DNA from: Oscillochloris sp.
GTDB lineage: Bacteria > Chloroflexota > Chloroflexia > Chloroflexales > Chloroflexaceae
DNA length: 49,849 nucleotides
Direction: 5' to 3'
Assembly: GCA_012032775.1 (NCBI GenBank)
Contig: JAAUQO010000016.1
Coordinates: 1 to 49,849, forward strand
The position numbers and the translations under genes were made by a program. Positions 27,016-37,232 of this stretch are shown one piece after another; position 1 is the first letter of the stretch, and each line of letters starts with the position of its first letter. A model generated the notes under the pieces. The model did not search any database. It was given only the letters and a program-made list of their open reading frames with translations, and had not been told where the DNA came from.

Positions 27016-28284
27016 TCAGGCGCGTTGATCGTTCAGGATGTGTTCGTACAATTCGACATAACGTCGAGCCTGAAGTTCCTGGGTATACTCAGCCAGGGCG
27101 ATCGTACGGCAGCACTCGGCGATCGCCTGGCGGCGCGGTTCATCCAGCAACAATTGGCGGATGGCGGCCCGCAATGCGCCCACATCGCCGACTGGGGCAA
27201 GCAATCCGGTGACACCGGGCCGAACAATTTCGGGAACACCGCCCACATCAAATCCAACCACCGGCGTGCCGCAGCTTACCGCTTCAAGGGCTGTGCTGGG
27301 CATATTGTCTTGAAGCGACGGGATGACAAATAGGTCAGCCGCACTATAGACGAGCGAAATAAGTCGATCCTGGTTTAGTTGGCCCAGTGAAAGCTGCGGG
27401 ATACGCAGATCGGCAATGGTTCCGCCGCGACCGATCGAGAGAAAGAACAGATTCGGAATGTCGTCCATGCCGGCGAGCGCCTCGACCAGGAGTTTGAGGC
27501 CTTTACGACGATTTTTGGTCGAGTGGGCGACGAAGAGCACAACTTTGGCATCGGCCGGCACGCCGAGGGTGCTGCGTGCGAAGGCCCGATCGCGCGGGGC
27601 GAATGTGTTGGTGTCGAGGCCATTGGGGATGACATGCACCGGCACCGTGCTCAAGAGTGAACTGCGGCGGACTTCGCCGGCGATCCACTGATTCAGCGCA
27701 ACAATATGCAGGCGTCCGGGCGGGATCGCATCATAGGCGGCGCGCTTGCGTTGCCAGATCTGAAACGACAGATCGTTTGGATCGCGTGAAACAAGTTGCG
27801 GGCAAGCCCCACAGGCGGCGGCATAGCGCCCGCATCCTTCGTCATAGTGGCATCCGCCGGTGAAGGCATTCATATCCGAAAGCCGCCAGACCACCGGCGT
27901 GCGGGCCGGCACCCGCCGGAAGAACATCCCGTAATCCAGAAACATCGCCGCCCAATGCAGATTGATGATGTCGGCCGGCGGCAGTGCATCAACCATCGCT
28001 TTGCCGTAGCGGCTGCGATCATCGGTAAACGGCTCAAGCCCTTGCGGTCTGAGATTCTTGTACGGTTTAAAATCCGCGCGGATCTGGCGCCCGCGGCCTC
28101 GCTCACGCAGGCTGTTCAGCCCGTTCGCAGCCGGAATTGCAAGCACCGTCGGATCATCCGACTGTTTCTGAGCCACATACATCTGCGAGTCGTGGCCAAG
28201 GCGGCGCAGGCCGATGTGGAGCCGGTAGGCGGCGCGAGCTGCACCGCCGCCGGTGTCGTTGGTGCTGATATGAACAATCTTCAT
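27016..28284 (-). CDS. GT4 glycosyltransferase
   Basis: 422 residues, GT-B fold. It starts MKIVHISTNDTGGGAARAAY. A Cys-rich stretch (GGCHYDEGCGRYAAACGACP, around residue 142) is seen in one branch of GT4 enzymes. The donor domain has KVVLFVAHSTKNRRKGLKLL and FVIPSLQDNMPSTALEAVSC, with the Glu of the E-x7-E region. It overlaps the upstream GT2 gene by four bases. Donor sugar unknown. Confidence 0.88.
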   Translation of the reverse strand: MKIVHISTNDTGGGAARAAYRLHIGLRRLGHDSQMYVAQKQSDDPTVLAIPAANGLNSLRERGRGRQIRADFKPYKNLRPQGLEPFTDDRSRYGKAMVDALPPADIINLHWAAMFLDYGMFFRRVPARTPVVWRLSDMNAFTGGCHYDEGCGRYAAACGACPQLVSRDPNDLSFQIWQRKRAAYDAIPPGRLHIVALNQWIAGEVRRSSLLSTVPVHVIPNGLDTNTFAPRDRAFARSTLGVPADAKVVLFVAHSTKNRRKGLKLLVEALAGMDDIPNLFFLSIGRGGTIADLRIPQLSLGQLNQDRLISLVYSAADLFVIPSLQDNMPSTALEAVSCGTPVVGFDVGGVPEIVRPGVTGLLAPVGDVGALRAAIRQLLLDEPRRQAIAECCRTIALAEYTQELQARRYVELYEHILNDQRA

Positions 28285-29270
28285 TGGATTGGTTTGGCGT
28301 TTCGATGGCGGGCCAGGTTGGAGAAACCGGGCAGGCGATAGATGATCGAGGCCAATGCATCACGGGTAAAGCGCGGGTGAAGCGGCAAAGCCAGCCCTGC
28401 CCGCATCCAATCCAGAACCGGCATTTGATCACGGTAGAGGCCGCGCCAGCGGCCGAGGTAGGTGTTGTACACCATGGTTGATGTGCGTTGCCAGAGTTCG
28501 TTATAGGTGGCCGGATCGCGCTGTTGCAGCGCCTTCAAGCGCGGATCATGGCGCAAGAAATGCAGGTATTGGCGGCAGGCCAATGCCAGGCTGTCGATGC
28601 TGGCGGCCTTTCCATAGCTGGTATTGTGAATGCGATGATGGAAGGTGCCGCGAGCTTCGAAAGCGACGTTGCGGCCAAGGATGAGCTTGATTAACAAGCC
28701 GTCATCCGAGCCGTTGGCGCGGTCGAAATCAGGGTACCCGCCGACAGCGCGGATTTCGGCGGTGCGTGAGACATTGGTGGTGAAGCTCAGATAGCGATGT
28801 TTGTAGGTACTCCAGGTGCGAATAAGCTCCATAAAACTCATCAGCGCCGGCGGCAATGCTTTGCCGTCGGTGGTTTGCAGCACCCGCTCGTCATCTTCGC
28901 TAAAAGTTTCCACACGTCCGATCGCCACCGCAATCTGTGAATCGGCCTCCAGGCGGGCAACCAGGCTGGAAACATATTCCGGGCTGATATAGTCGTCGTC
29001 GCTGAGCAAGACGAAGTACGTGCCCGAAGCGGCAGCGACAAGCTGGTTGAAATGCTCGACAATCGTGACGGTCTGCGGATTCCGGCGGAAGACAAATGGC
29101 TTTGGGTAGTGCTCGCGCACGATTGCGGCCAGGGTTTCGCCGTTTTGACCGTTATCGGAGACGATCAACTCGATATTTGGATAATCCTGGGCTGCAACCG
29201 AACGAACCGCGCCTCCGACATAGTTCAGGCGTTTATACACCGGTACGGCAACCGTAACCAGGGGGGTCAT
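28281..29270 (-). CDS. GT2 glycosyltransferase
   Basis: 329 residues, GT-A fold: VTVAVPVYKRLNYVGGAVRS at the N-terminus, VSDNGQNGET for nucleotide binding and LLSDDDY as the DxD metal site. It overlaps both neighbours by four bases (acyltransferase upstream, GT4 downstream), so expression is tightly coupled. Donor and linkage are not predictable. Confidence 0.88.
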   Translation of the reverse strand: MTPLVTVAVPVYKRLNYVGGAVRSVAAQDYPNIELIVSDNGQNGETLAAIVREHYPKPFVFRRNPQTVTIVEHFNQLVAAASGTYFVLLSDDDYISPEYVSSLVARLEADSQIAVAIGRVETFSEDDERVLQTTDGKALPPALMSFMELIRTWSTYKHRYLSFTTNVSRTAEIRAVGGYPDFDRANGSDDGLLIKLILGRNVAFEARGTFHHRIHNTSYGKAASIDSLALACRQYLHFLRHDPRLKALQQRDPATYNELWQRTSTMVYNTYLGRWRGLYRDQMPVLDWMRAGLALPLHPRFTRDALASIIYRLPGFSNLARHRNAKPIQ

Positions 29271-29953
29271 ACTACTGGCTCCTCATCTCGCATTTTCACG
29301 ACTCGCGCCGGTGAGCCGACGGCGACCGCAGCGGCGGGGATATCGCGGGTGACCACCGATCCGGCCCCAATAACGGCGCCGGCGCCGATGCGTACGCCGG
29401 AAAGGACGATCGTGCCGAAGCCAAGCCAGGCGTCATCTTCGATGATAATCGGGCCACGACTTGTCAGCGCCTGATCGCGGATGGGTATGGCGGGAGCAGT
29501 GCCGTGGTCGTATGGGTAGAATGCGCATTGCGGCGCAATCTGCACGCCGCGTCCGATCTCGATCGCTGCGACATAGGCCGAGAATTGGCAACGGGCCTGA
29601 ATGCCGCTGCCTGCACCGATGCGTAAACTGCCGCCGCGTCCGTTCTCGATCACACAATCCTGATGAAGCTCAACATAGTCGCCGAGTTCGACCGGCCCGG
29701 CCCCGTGGCGTTGGAAAATCACCACTCGATCGCCGATGAAAACATGCTTTCCGCGCCGCAACTGGTTGTGGGCGATCTGTGCGCTCGGGGCAATATAGCC
29801 CTTTGGGTAGCGGTGCGCGATCCCGACGCGGGCCTTGTAGGGCGCCGCATCCAGGGTGGCCAGCCAGGTTGCCAGCCGACCGATGCGATCCGGCCCGGAT
29901 CGGCGCATCAGCGTGTCGGCCCAGAGTCGCTTGATTCGTTGTTTGAAAGCCAT
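29267..29953 (-). CDS. Left-handed beta-helix acyltransferase (WcaF/maltose acetyltransferase-like)
   Basis: 228 residues. Hexapeptide repeats run from about 65 to 215, including HGTAPAIPIRDQALTSRGPI with the His expected at the active site, and the AWLGFGTIVLSGVRIGAG turns. It probably acetylates a sugar of the glycan. The gene follows the sulfotransferase by nine bases and overlaps the GT2 gene, so acylation and sulfation of the same glycan are plausible. Confidence 0.87.
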   Translation of the reverse strand: MAFKQRIKRLWADTLMRRSGPDRIGRLATWLATLDAAPYKARVGIAHRYPKGYIAPSAQIAHNQLRRGKHVFIGDRVVIFQRHGAGPVELGDYVELHQDCVIENGRGGSLRIGAGSGIQARCQFSAYVAAIEIGRGVQIAPQCAFYPYDHGTAPAIPIRDQALTSRGPIIIEDDAWLGFGTIVLSGVRIGAGAVIGAGSVVTRDIPAAAVAVGSPARVVKMRDEEPVV

Positions 29954-29962
29954 TGCAGAACC

Positions 29963-30772
29963 CTATGCAGAATCATATCCGGCGGCGATCATGCCGCTGC
30001 GGTGATGTTTCCAGAAAATCGCTTCGTCCTCCGGGCTGAAAAGGTTGCGCCAATCGCCGCTGCCACCTTTACGTACAAACAGTGCCGGTTTCTTTTCGCC
30101 CACCGCATGAGCAAGCAGGTTGCCGTTATTGCGAAGCACTTCCTCTTTGCGGCGCATATTCTCGAAGGAAGCGGCTTCTATCGCTCGTCTGATGCGCTGA
30201 TCATCGACTTCCATCCCGGTGAAATCCAGAATGTGGCGCAGTTGACGTTCCGTGTCGTTGAACAGTTCTTCGTAACGCACCACCAATTTGTGGCTGCGTC
30301 CCTGCATCCAGCCAACGACATGGCTTGACCAGTTCCCCATCGGCGTTTGGTCGAGGATGATCTCGCGCAACGATACCGCTGTTTCGCGCCGCGCATTCAG
30401 CCAGTGATAGTACGAAGTCAGGGTGTCGCGGCCGTCGCGCACAATGTAGATCGCATTGCGGAAGCGATAATCATAGCCGAGATGGGTTTTCAGATACTGC
30501 CGCCGCGCCCGATTGAACAGTGAATCGGGATCGTTAAGATAAGCCTGATCGCCCTTGATATGGCTGTCGGGAACGTAATGTCCGAACTCCTTCAAACTGA
30601 GCTCTTTGTCGGCGAGAATGCTTGCGAGCAAAAAGCGAACCCAGGTACTGCCGGACTTAGGAAATGATGCCAGATAATAGTAGTTGGGCTTAGGCTCAAA
30701 CGGCAAATGTTGGCGCGATCCACGCTGAGTGAGCCACGAGATCGTCCGCGACATGCTCCGTCTGAGGTTCAT
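29963..30772 (-). CDS. PAPS-dependent sulfotransferase
   Basis: 269 residues from the ATG at 30772, which follows GGAGG; a longer frame upstream only overlaps the end of the PAPS synthase gene. It carries the 5'-phosphosulfate loop FPKSGSTWVRFLL (37-49), KTH with the likely catalytic His97, the 3'-phosphate site IVRDGRDTLTSYYHW (110-124), and the C-terminal RKGGSGDWRNLF segment that closes over PAPS. All key family motifs are present. It should sulfate a sugar hydroxyl in the cytoplasm. The gene directly upstream makes its donor, PAPS. Confidence 0.92.
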   Translation of the reverse strand: MNLRRSMSRTISWLTQRGSRQHLPFEPKPNYYYLASFPKSGSTWVRFLLASILADKELSLKEFGHYVPDSHIKGDQAYLNDPDSLFNRARRQYLKTHLGYDYRFRNAIYIVRDGRDTLTSYYHWLNARRETAVSLREIILDQTPMGNWSSHVVGWMQGRSHKLVVRYEELFNDTERQLRHILDFTGMEVDDQRIRRAIEAASFENMRRKEEVLRNNGNLLAHAVGEKKPALFVRKGGSGDWRNLFSPEDEAIFWKHHRSGMIAAGYDSA

Positions 30773-30828
30773 GGTTTCGGTCCTCCAAATGCTCGCACTT
30801 CGCCGGAATAAAGCTGAATTTCGTGGCC

Positions 30829-32571
<1,743 letters not shown>

Positions 32572-32638
32572 TTACGTATTGCTGCAACAACCGGGGCCAC
32601 CGGTTGCCTTTTGTCGTGTACGAATGACGAGCGTAAAC

Positions 32639-33361
32639 TCACTGGGCAGGCTTAAACCAGCGTGTCCGAACAGGCGTACCAAGACGCATCAGTTCGGGCA
32701 CCGTTACGAAGCGGTATTGCGGGCTGGTGTGCTGCAAAAATCGATCAACCGCCTGAATGGTCGGTTCACGGTCGGCGGCGGCAACAACGCGCGGCGTGAG
32801 CAAGGCGTCGTGCAGCAGAATGATGCTGCCGGGCCGTAACTGCCGTACCAATCGTTCCGCCATATAATCGGTATCGTGGCCGGCCCAATCTTCGGCATGC
32901 ATATTCCAGGTGACAACCTCGTAGCCGAGCAGCAGCGCATCGATGCGAGAGCCGACACTTTGCCCGCCATAGGGCGGCCGGAGCAACCTGGCGCCGTTGG
33001 GGCCGAGCACCCGCCGGCACTGCCCGATATCGCGCAATCGGGTCAGCCGATCGGTTTCCGGCAGGCGAATATGCTGGTGGGTATGATTGGCGATCACATG
33101 TCCTGCCGCGACAATGCGGCGGATCAGATCGGGGTGGGCGGCCGCCTGTGTGCCGATGACGAAGAATGTGGCACGGGCCTGGTGCTGTGCGAGCACATCG
33201 AGCAGGCGTGGAGTGAAAAGAGGATGTGGCCCGTCGTCGAATGTCAGCGCCGCAACCGGTTCCGCTGTGCGAACATGGGTAATGGTGCCAAGGAATCGCC
33301 GGCCGGCGGCGGCGATGGCGCGGCTGAATGGATTCGCAAGATCGCGGGCGAATGATGTCAC
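32639..33361 (-). CDS. Polysaccharide deacetylase (NodB domain)
   Basis: 240 residues. It shows the NodB motifs in order: ALTFDDGPHP (catalytic base Asp and metal Asp), HTHQH (metal His pair), LLRPPYGG, and a C-terminal IILLHDALL with the catalytic His. The N-terminus has a weak hydrophobic stretch only, so export is uncertain. It would remove acetyl groups from an N-acetylated sugar. The start overlaps the upstream GT2 stop by four bases. Confidence 0.88.
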   Translation of the reverse strand: MTSFARDLANPFSRAIAAAGRRFLGTITHVRTAEPVAALTFDDGPHPLFTPRLLDVLAQHQARATFFVIGTQAAAHPDLIRRIVAAGHVIANHTHQHIRLPETDRLTRLRDIGQCRRVLGPNGARLLRPPYGGQSVGSRIDALLLGYEVVTWNMHAEDWAGHDTDYMAERLVRQLRPGSIILLHDALLTPRVVAAADREPTIQAVDRFLQHTSPQYRFVTVPELMRLGTPVRTRWFKPAQ

Positions 33362-34239
33362 AGTGGCGGCACCTTATACTTCAAGCTACCTTGAATTAAA
33401 CCGATCTGCCATCCGAGCACTCGTAACCACTCGGCAAACTGCTCGCGCGAACGCACCTTTGTGAACAGGCGCAACCAGAGCCGGAACCAGCGTTGGATAA
33501 GCCGGTACCACGCGCGGAGATGACTGCGGGATTGCCCGGCGGGCCGGTAACGTGCGGCCAGGAACACATTGTATGCCGCGCGCTCGCGGGTCTGGCGGAA
33601 CATCCCCGATAAAGTGTCGCGATAGCGCACATAGACAGTTGCATCGGGCACGAAGGTTAGTTCGACATTGGATTGCAACTGGATGCGAAAGCAGTAATCG
33701 GTGTCCATCAGGCGTAACAGGCTTTCATCGAAGCCGCCGATCTGCTCGTGCAGGGCGCGGCGCACCCCTAAGCCGCAGCCGCCTGAGTGCGGCAAGTGCG
33801 GCGGGTAGCTGATCCGTTGCACGCCTTCGGCCTGGGGATTGCTGCGGGTGCGACTGATCCAGGACTGATGATTCAGGTGTTCGATATCGAAGCGCGAAGC
33901 GACAAAGGCATGGTGTTCGAGCGCATTCCCGATTGCGGCAACCCAGCCGGGTGCGGCCACATCATCGGCATCGATAAAGACAATTGCATCGCTTTGGGCA
34001 TAACGAACGGCTTCATTGCGCGCGAAAGCGCCGCCCTTGCGGGCGGAGGCGTCGATAATTCGCAGATTGGCGATGCGGTTAAGATACGCTTCAGCCATCG
34101 CTCGCGAATTGTCGCTGGAACCGTTATCTGCGACAATCACTTCCCAGGGTTGATCCCATTCCTGGCAAGCCAGCGAGTCGAGTTGCTCTCCAAGGGTGTC
34201 GGCAGCGTTATAGCACGGGATAATGACGCTTAACCTCAC
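33358..34239 (-). CDS. GT2 glycosyltransferase
   Basis: 293 residues from a GTG at 34239, where the GT-A domain begins RLSVIIPCYNAADTLGEQL; the longer upstream frame is unlike any protein. It has VADNGSSDNS, FIDADDVAAP (metal site) and GGFDESLLRLMDTDYCFRI (acceptor/ED-like motif). It is the first gene of the sulfation operon, preceded by AAAGGG. Donor unknown. Confidence 0.87.
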   Translation of the reverse strand: MRLSVIIPCYNAADTLGEQLDSLACQEWDQPWEVIVADNGSSDNSRAMAEAYLNRIANLRIIDASARKGGAFARNEAVRYAQSDAIVFIDADDVAAPGWVAAIGNALEHHAFVASRFDIEHLNHQSWISRTRSNPQAEGVQRISYPPHLPHSGGCGLGVRRALHEQIGGFDESLLRLMDTDYCFRIQLQSNVELTFVPDATVYVRYRDTLSGMFRQTRERAAYNVFLAARYRPAGQSRSHLRAWYRLIQRWFRLWLRLFTKVRSREQFAEWLRVLGWQIGLIQGSLKYKVPPL

Positions 34240-34448
34240 AGTACAACCCTTTACTACGAATGACGATACCGGCAGTGTTGTAACATAGTGCGATGAACCC
34301 GAAATGACGAGGCTAAGGTGTTTTGTGACAGAGGAGTTATGAACGCCGGGATCATCCGGCGCTCGCAACTTCCGATCACAGCTAAAACAGCGTTGACGGT
34401 TCGCTCCCGTTGAGCTTGACGCAAGGCGTTGCTGGCCTGGTGTGATCG

Positions 34449-34477
34449 GTGGCGGTGTCAGATTACTGCACCGCCAC
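34449..34477. terminator. Possible terminator after the SAF-domain oxidoreductase
   Basis: A 9-bp perfect inverted repeat (34449-34457 and 34469-34477, 11-base loop) lies 10 bases beyond the stop of the oxidoreductase gene. It lacks a T-run in the minus direction. The rest of 34240-34486 shows nothing clear. Confidence 0.4.
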
Positions 34478-34486
34478 GAACCGCTT

Positions 34487-35794
34487 TTATCCGCCAAGTT
34501 GCTGGGCAAAATACTGATTCTGTTCCTCGCGCAGGGCATCGGCCAGCCGTCCGGCCGGCAATTCGACATCGTCGTAGGTGAGTACGCCGTCACGCGAGAT
34601 GTCGCGCTTCAGGATGCACCCTTCAGCCAGGCCCATCGGTAACAGCCGCTCACGGAAGACTACATCGGCATTCTCGGCCTGGCCATAGGTCATATACCAA
34701 CCGATACCATCGAGCGTCTGGCCGGCTTTCAGGTCGATCTTGGCGGTCGCAACCACATCGACTGTTGGTGCGCCCCGTGGTGCGATCGTGGCATCATGGA
34801 AATCGACCGCCCGCGCCACCGTGTTTTGCACCTCGAAATGACAAAGGTGATAGGGCGTGTAGAACGTGTAGAGCGGCCCTTCGCCGAGTTTGTAAAGGTT
34901 CAGATAGTGTTGCTGTTGCGGATGATCGTGGGTGCCGAGCACAAACACGCCGGGGCCGGGCGCAGCGCCGACGATGTAGTCCACAATCCCGGGGCCGTTG
35001 ACAAGTGCGTCAAGGGGATACAAGGCAGCGATCCGGTCGATCGGCGTGCCGGACTCAACCGTTGGGCCGAACATACCGCGCTGGGCCACCCGCATTCCGG
35101 TCGCATTGGCGACAAGCGCCTGCTCGAACGAAATCTTGGTGCCGTCGGCGAAACTCGTCACCATGGCCGGATTCTGGCCCCAGCGCCTGGCAAATCCCTC
35201 CTGGGTGGTCGGATTACGATATGGATCTTGCAAGCCTTTGATATTGCCGCAGAGCACCGGTTTTACGCCCAGGCCCTTGACGAAGCGGAACAGGTTCATA
35301 ATCACGCCGGGCTGATCGCCGTCGGCATTGGTGACGATCACGCCGGCCTGATCGGCTTTCACCTTCAGCAACGGGCCGATCGTGCTGTCGAGTTCGGCAT
35401 TCATCAGGATCAGGTGCTTGCGATTGGCGATCGCCTCCAGTGCTACTGCGGCGCCGAACTCAACCGCGCCGGTGACTTCGATCAGCGCGTCGATCCCCTC
35501 GGCTTTGCACAGTAACATCGGGTCTTCGCTGATCGCCGCACGACCGTCGCGAATGGCCTCTTCCAACTGCGCAACCGTCTCGACATGGGTTTGTTCGGGG
35601 ATGCCGGCTTCGCGGAAGGCGCGTGCCGCGCCCTCCAACCGGCGGTTGCTGATTGCGACCAGACGCATCCCCGGCGTAACGCCACACATCATCAGGGCAA
35701 TGCCGCGCGCCATAAAACCCGCTCCGATCATCCCGACGCGAATCGGTCGATCCTCGGCCTGACGGCGTTGGAGAGCGGTATCGATGATGAACAT
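34487..35794 (-). CDS. NAD(P)-dependent oxidoreductase with SAF domain (homoserine dehydrogenase-like)
   Basis: 435 residues. The Rossmann start is RVGMIGAGFMARGIALMMC (about 18). The middle resembles homoserine dehydrogenase-like sugar-locus proteins. A SAF domain closes the protein (about 345-420, with KAGQTLDGIGWYMTYG and LKRDISRDGVLTYDDVEL). SAF domains occur in sialic acid synthases and dehydratases. Together with RfbF, the SDR and the RmlC-like epimerase upstream it probably modifies a nucleotide sugar. The reaction is unknown. It lies 21 bases after the UDP-sugar dehydrogenase gene. Confidence 0.8.
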   Translation of the reverse strand: MFIIDTALQRRQAEDRPIRVGMIGAGFMARGIALMMCGVTPGMRLVAISNRRLEGAARAFREAGIPEQTHVETVAQLEEAIRDGRAAISEDPMLLCKAEGIDALIEVTGAVEFGAAVALEAIANRKHLILMNAELDSTIGPLLKVKADQAGVIVTNADGDQPGVIMNLFRFVKGLGVKPVLCGNIKGLQDPYRNPTTQEGFARRWGQNPAMVTSFADGTKISFEQALVANATGMRVAQRGMFGPTVESGTPIDRIAALYPLDALVNGPGIVDYIVGAAPGPGVFVLGTHDHPQQQHYLNLYKLGEGPLYTFYTPYHLCHFEVQNTVARAVDFHDATIAPRGAPTVDVVATAKIDLKAGQTLDGIGWYMTYGQAENADVVFRERLLPMGLAEGCILKRDISRDGVLTYDDVELPAGRLADALREEQNQYFAQQLGG

Positions 35795-35815
35795 AGTGCT
35801 GGTTCCTCGCTGAGA

Positions 35816-37137
35816 TTAGAGTAATTCGATCTTTGTGCGCAACGGCCCCTGGATGTGCCTGGTGGCATTGCGCGTATCGACGACCGCAGGCGCAAGTTCG
35901 GCGATGTGGTGATAGTCGAAGGCGCTATGATTGGTGATGATCACGGCGCAATCGCAGCTTGCCAGCAGTTCATCCGTCAATGGTTCGGTTGTGTAGATTG
36001 TGCCGTGATGCGACTCGAACACACTCACATGGGGGTCGCAGGCAACCACGCGGGCGCCGTCGGCTTCGAGCAGATCGAGCACCTTGAATGCGGGTGATTC
36101 ACGGTAATCATCGACATCGGGTTTATAGGCGACGCCGAGCAACAAGATCAGCGAGCCGTTGAGCGCCTTGCGTTGCCGGTTCAGGCTGCGTACCACCAGA
36201 TCGTGGACATGGCGCGGCATCTGGGTATTGATCTCACCGGCCAACTCAATAAAGCGGGTCGTAAGATCGAAGCTCCGGGCGCGCCACGTCAGATAGAACG
36301 GGTCGATCGGAATACAGTGGCCGCCCAGACCGGGGCCGGGCGTGAAGCGCATAAAGCCGTAGGGCTTGGTTGCGGCGGCGTCGATCACCTCCCACACATC
36401 CAGGCTCATACGGTCGCAGAGCAGGGCCAGTTCATTCACCAGCGCGATATTCACGGCGCGGAAAATATTTTCGAACAGCTTGGTCATCTCGGCGGCGTCG
36501 GGCGAAGTGACCGGCACGACGGTGCTGGTAATCTGGCCATAAAATGCGCAGGCCAGTTCGGTGCAGGCCTCCGTCATCCCGCCGACGACTTTCGGCGTAT
36601 TTTCAACCGTCCAGCCCTTGCTACTGGTTTGACCGGGGTCGATCCGTTCCGGCGAGAATGCGACGAAGATCTGCTCGCCGACCGTCAGGCCGCCGGCGCG
36701 ACTCGCGGCAGCACGACTTCGCGGGTTGTGCCGGGGTAGGTTGTGCTTTCAAGAATCACCAACTGACCGGAGTGAATGGTTGCGGCGATCGCCTCGGCTG
36801 CGCTTTCGATAAAGCGCATATCGGGGTCGCGGGTCTGATTGAGTGGTGTCGGCACACAGATCACCAGCAGATCGCATTCGGCCATCCGGGCGGTATCGCT
36901 GGTTGCGGCAAGGTTGCCGGTGCCATGGAGTTCGCTCAGCAACGAGGTCGGCACATCGCCGATGTAGCTTTCGCCGCGATTGAGAGCAGCGACCTTCTCG
37001 TCGCTCACATCGAACCCGAGTACGGGAAATCCAAGCCCGGCCGCCCGTGCAGCAAGCGGCAGGCCGACATATCCCATGCCGATTACGCCGACTTTCGCGC
37101 TACGGGTCGTAATCTTATGCAATAGCTCTGAGCGCAT
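35816..37137 (-). CDS. UDP-N-acetylhexosamine 6-dehydrogenase (WecC/WbpA-type), one frame break
   Basis: About 440 residues once one C is added (coding strand) at 36695-36696; without it the frame stops at 36685. The N-terminal NAD domain has VGVIGMGYVGLPLA. The restored joint reads GLTVGEQIFVAFSPERIDPG, as in this family. The catalytic Cys is in GPGLGGHCIPIDPFYL, and the C-terminal UDP-binding domain has LGVAYKPDVDDYRESP. It oxidises a UDP-HexNAc at C6 to the uronic acid, giving an acidic glycan residue. ManNAc versus GlcNAc cannot be decided. Confidence 0.9.
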
Positions 37138-37232
37138 CGAACAATTCCTTTGAGTTGTACCTAATGTCTATCGCCGAATGATCGATTCGAACGGCGGGTT
37201 CGCAGACGAACGGCAGCGAGATATCGCCCCGA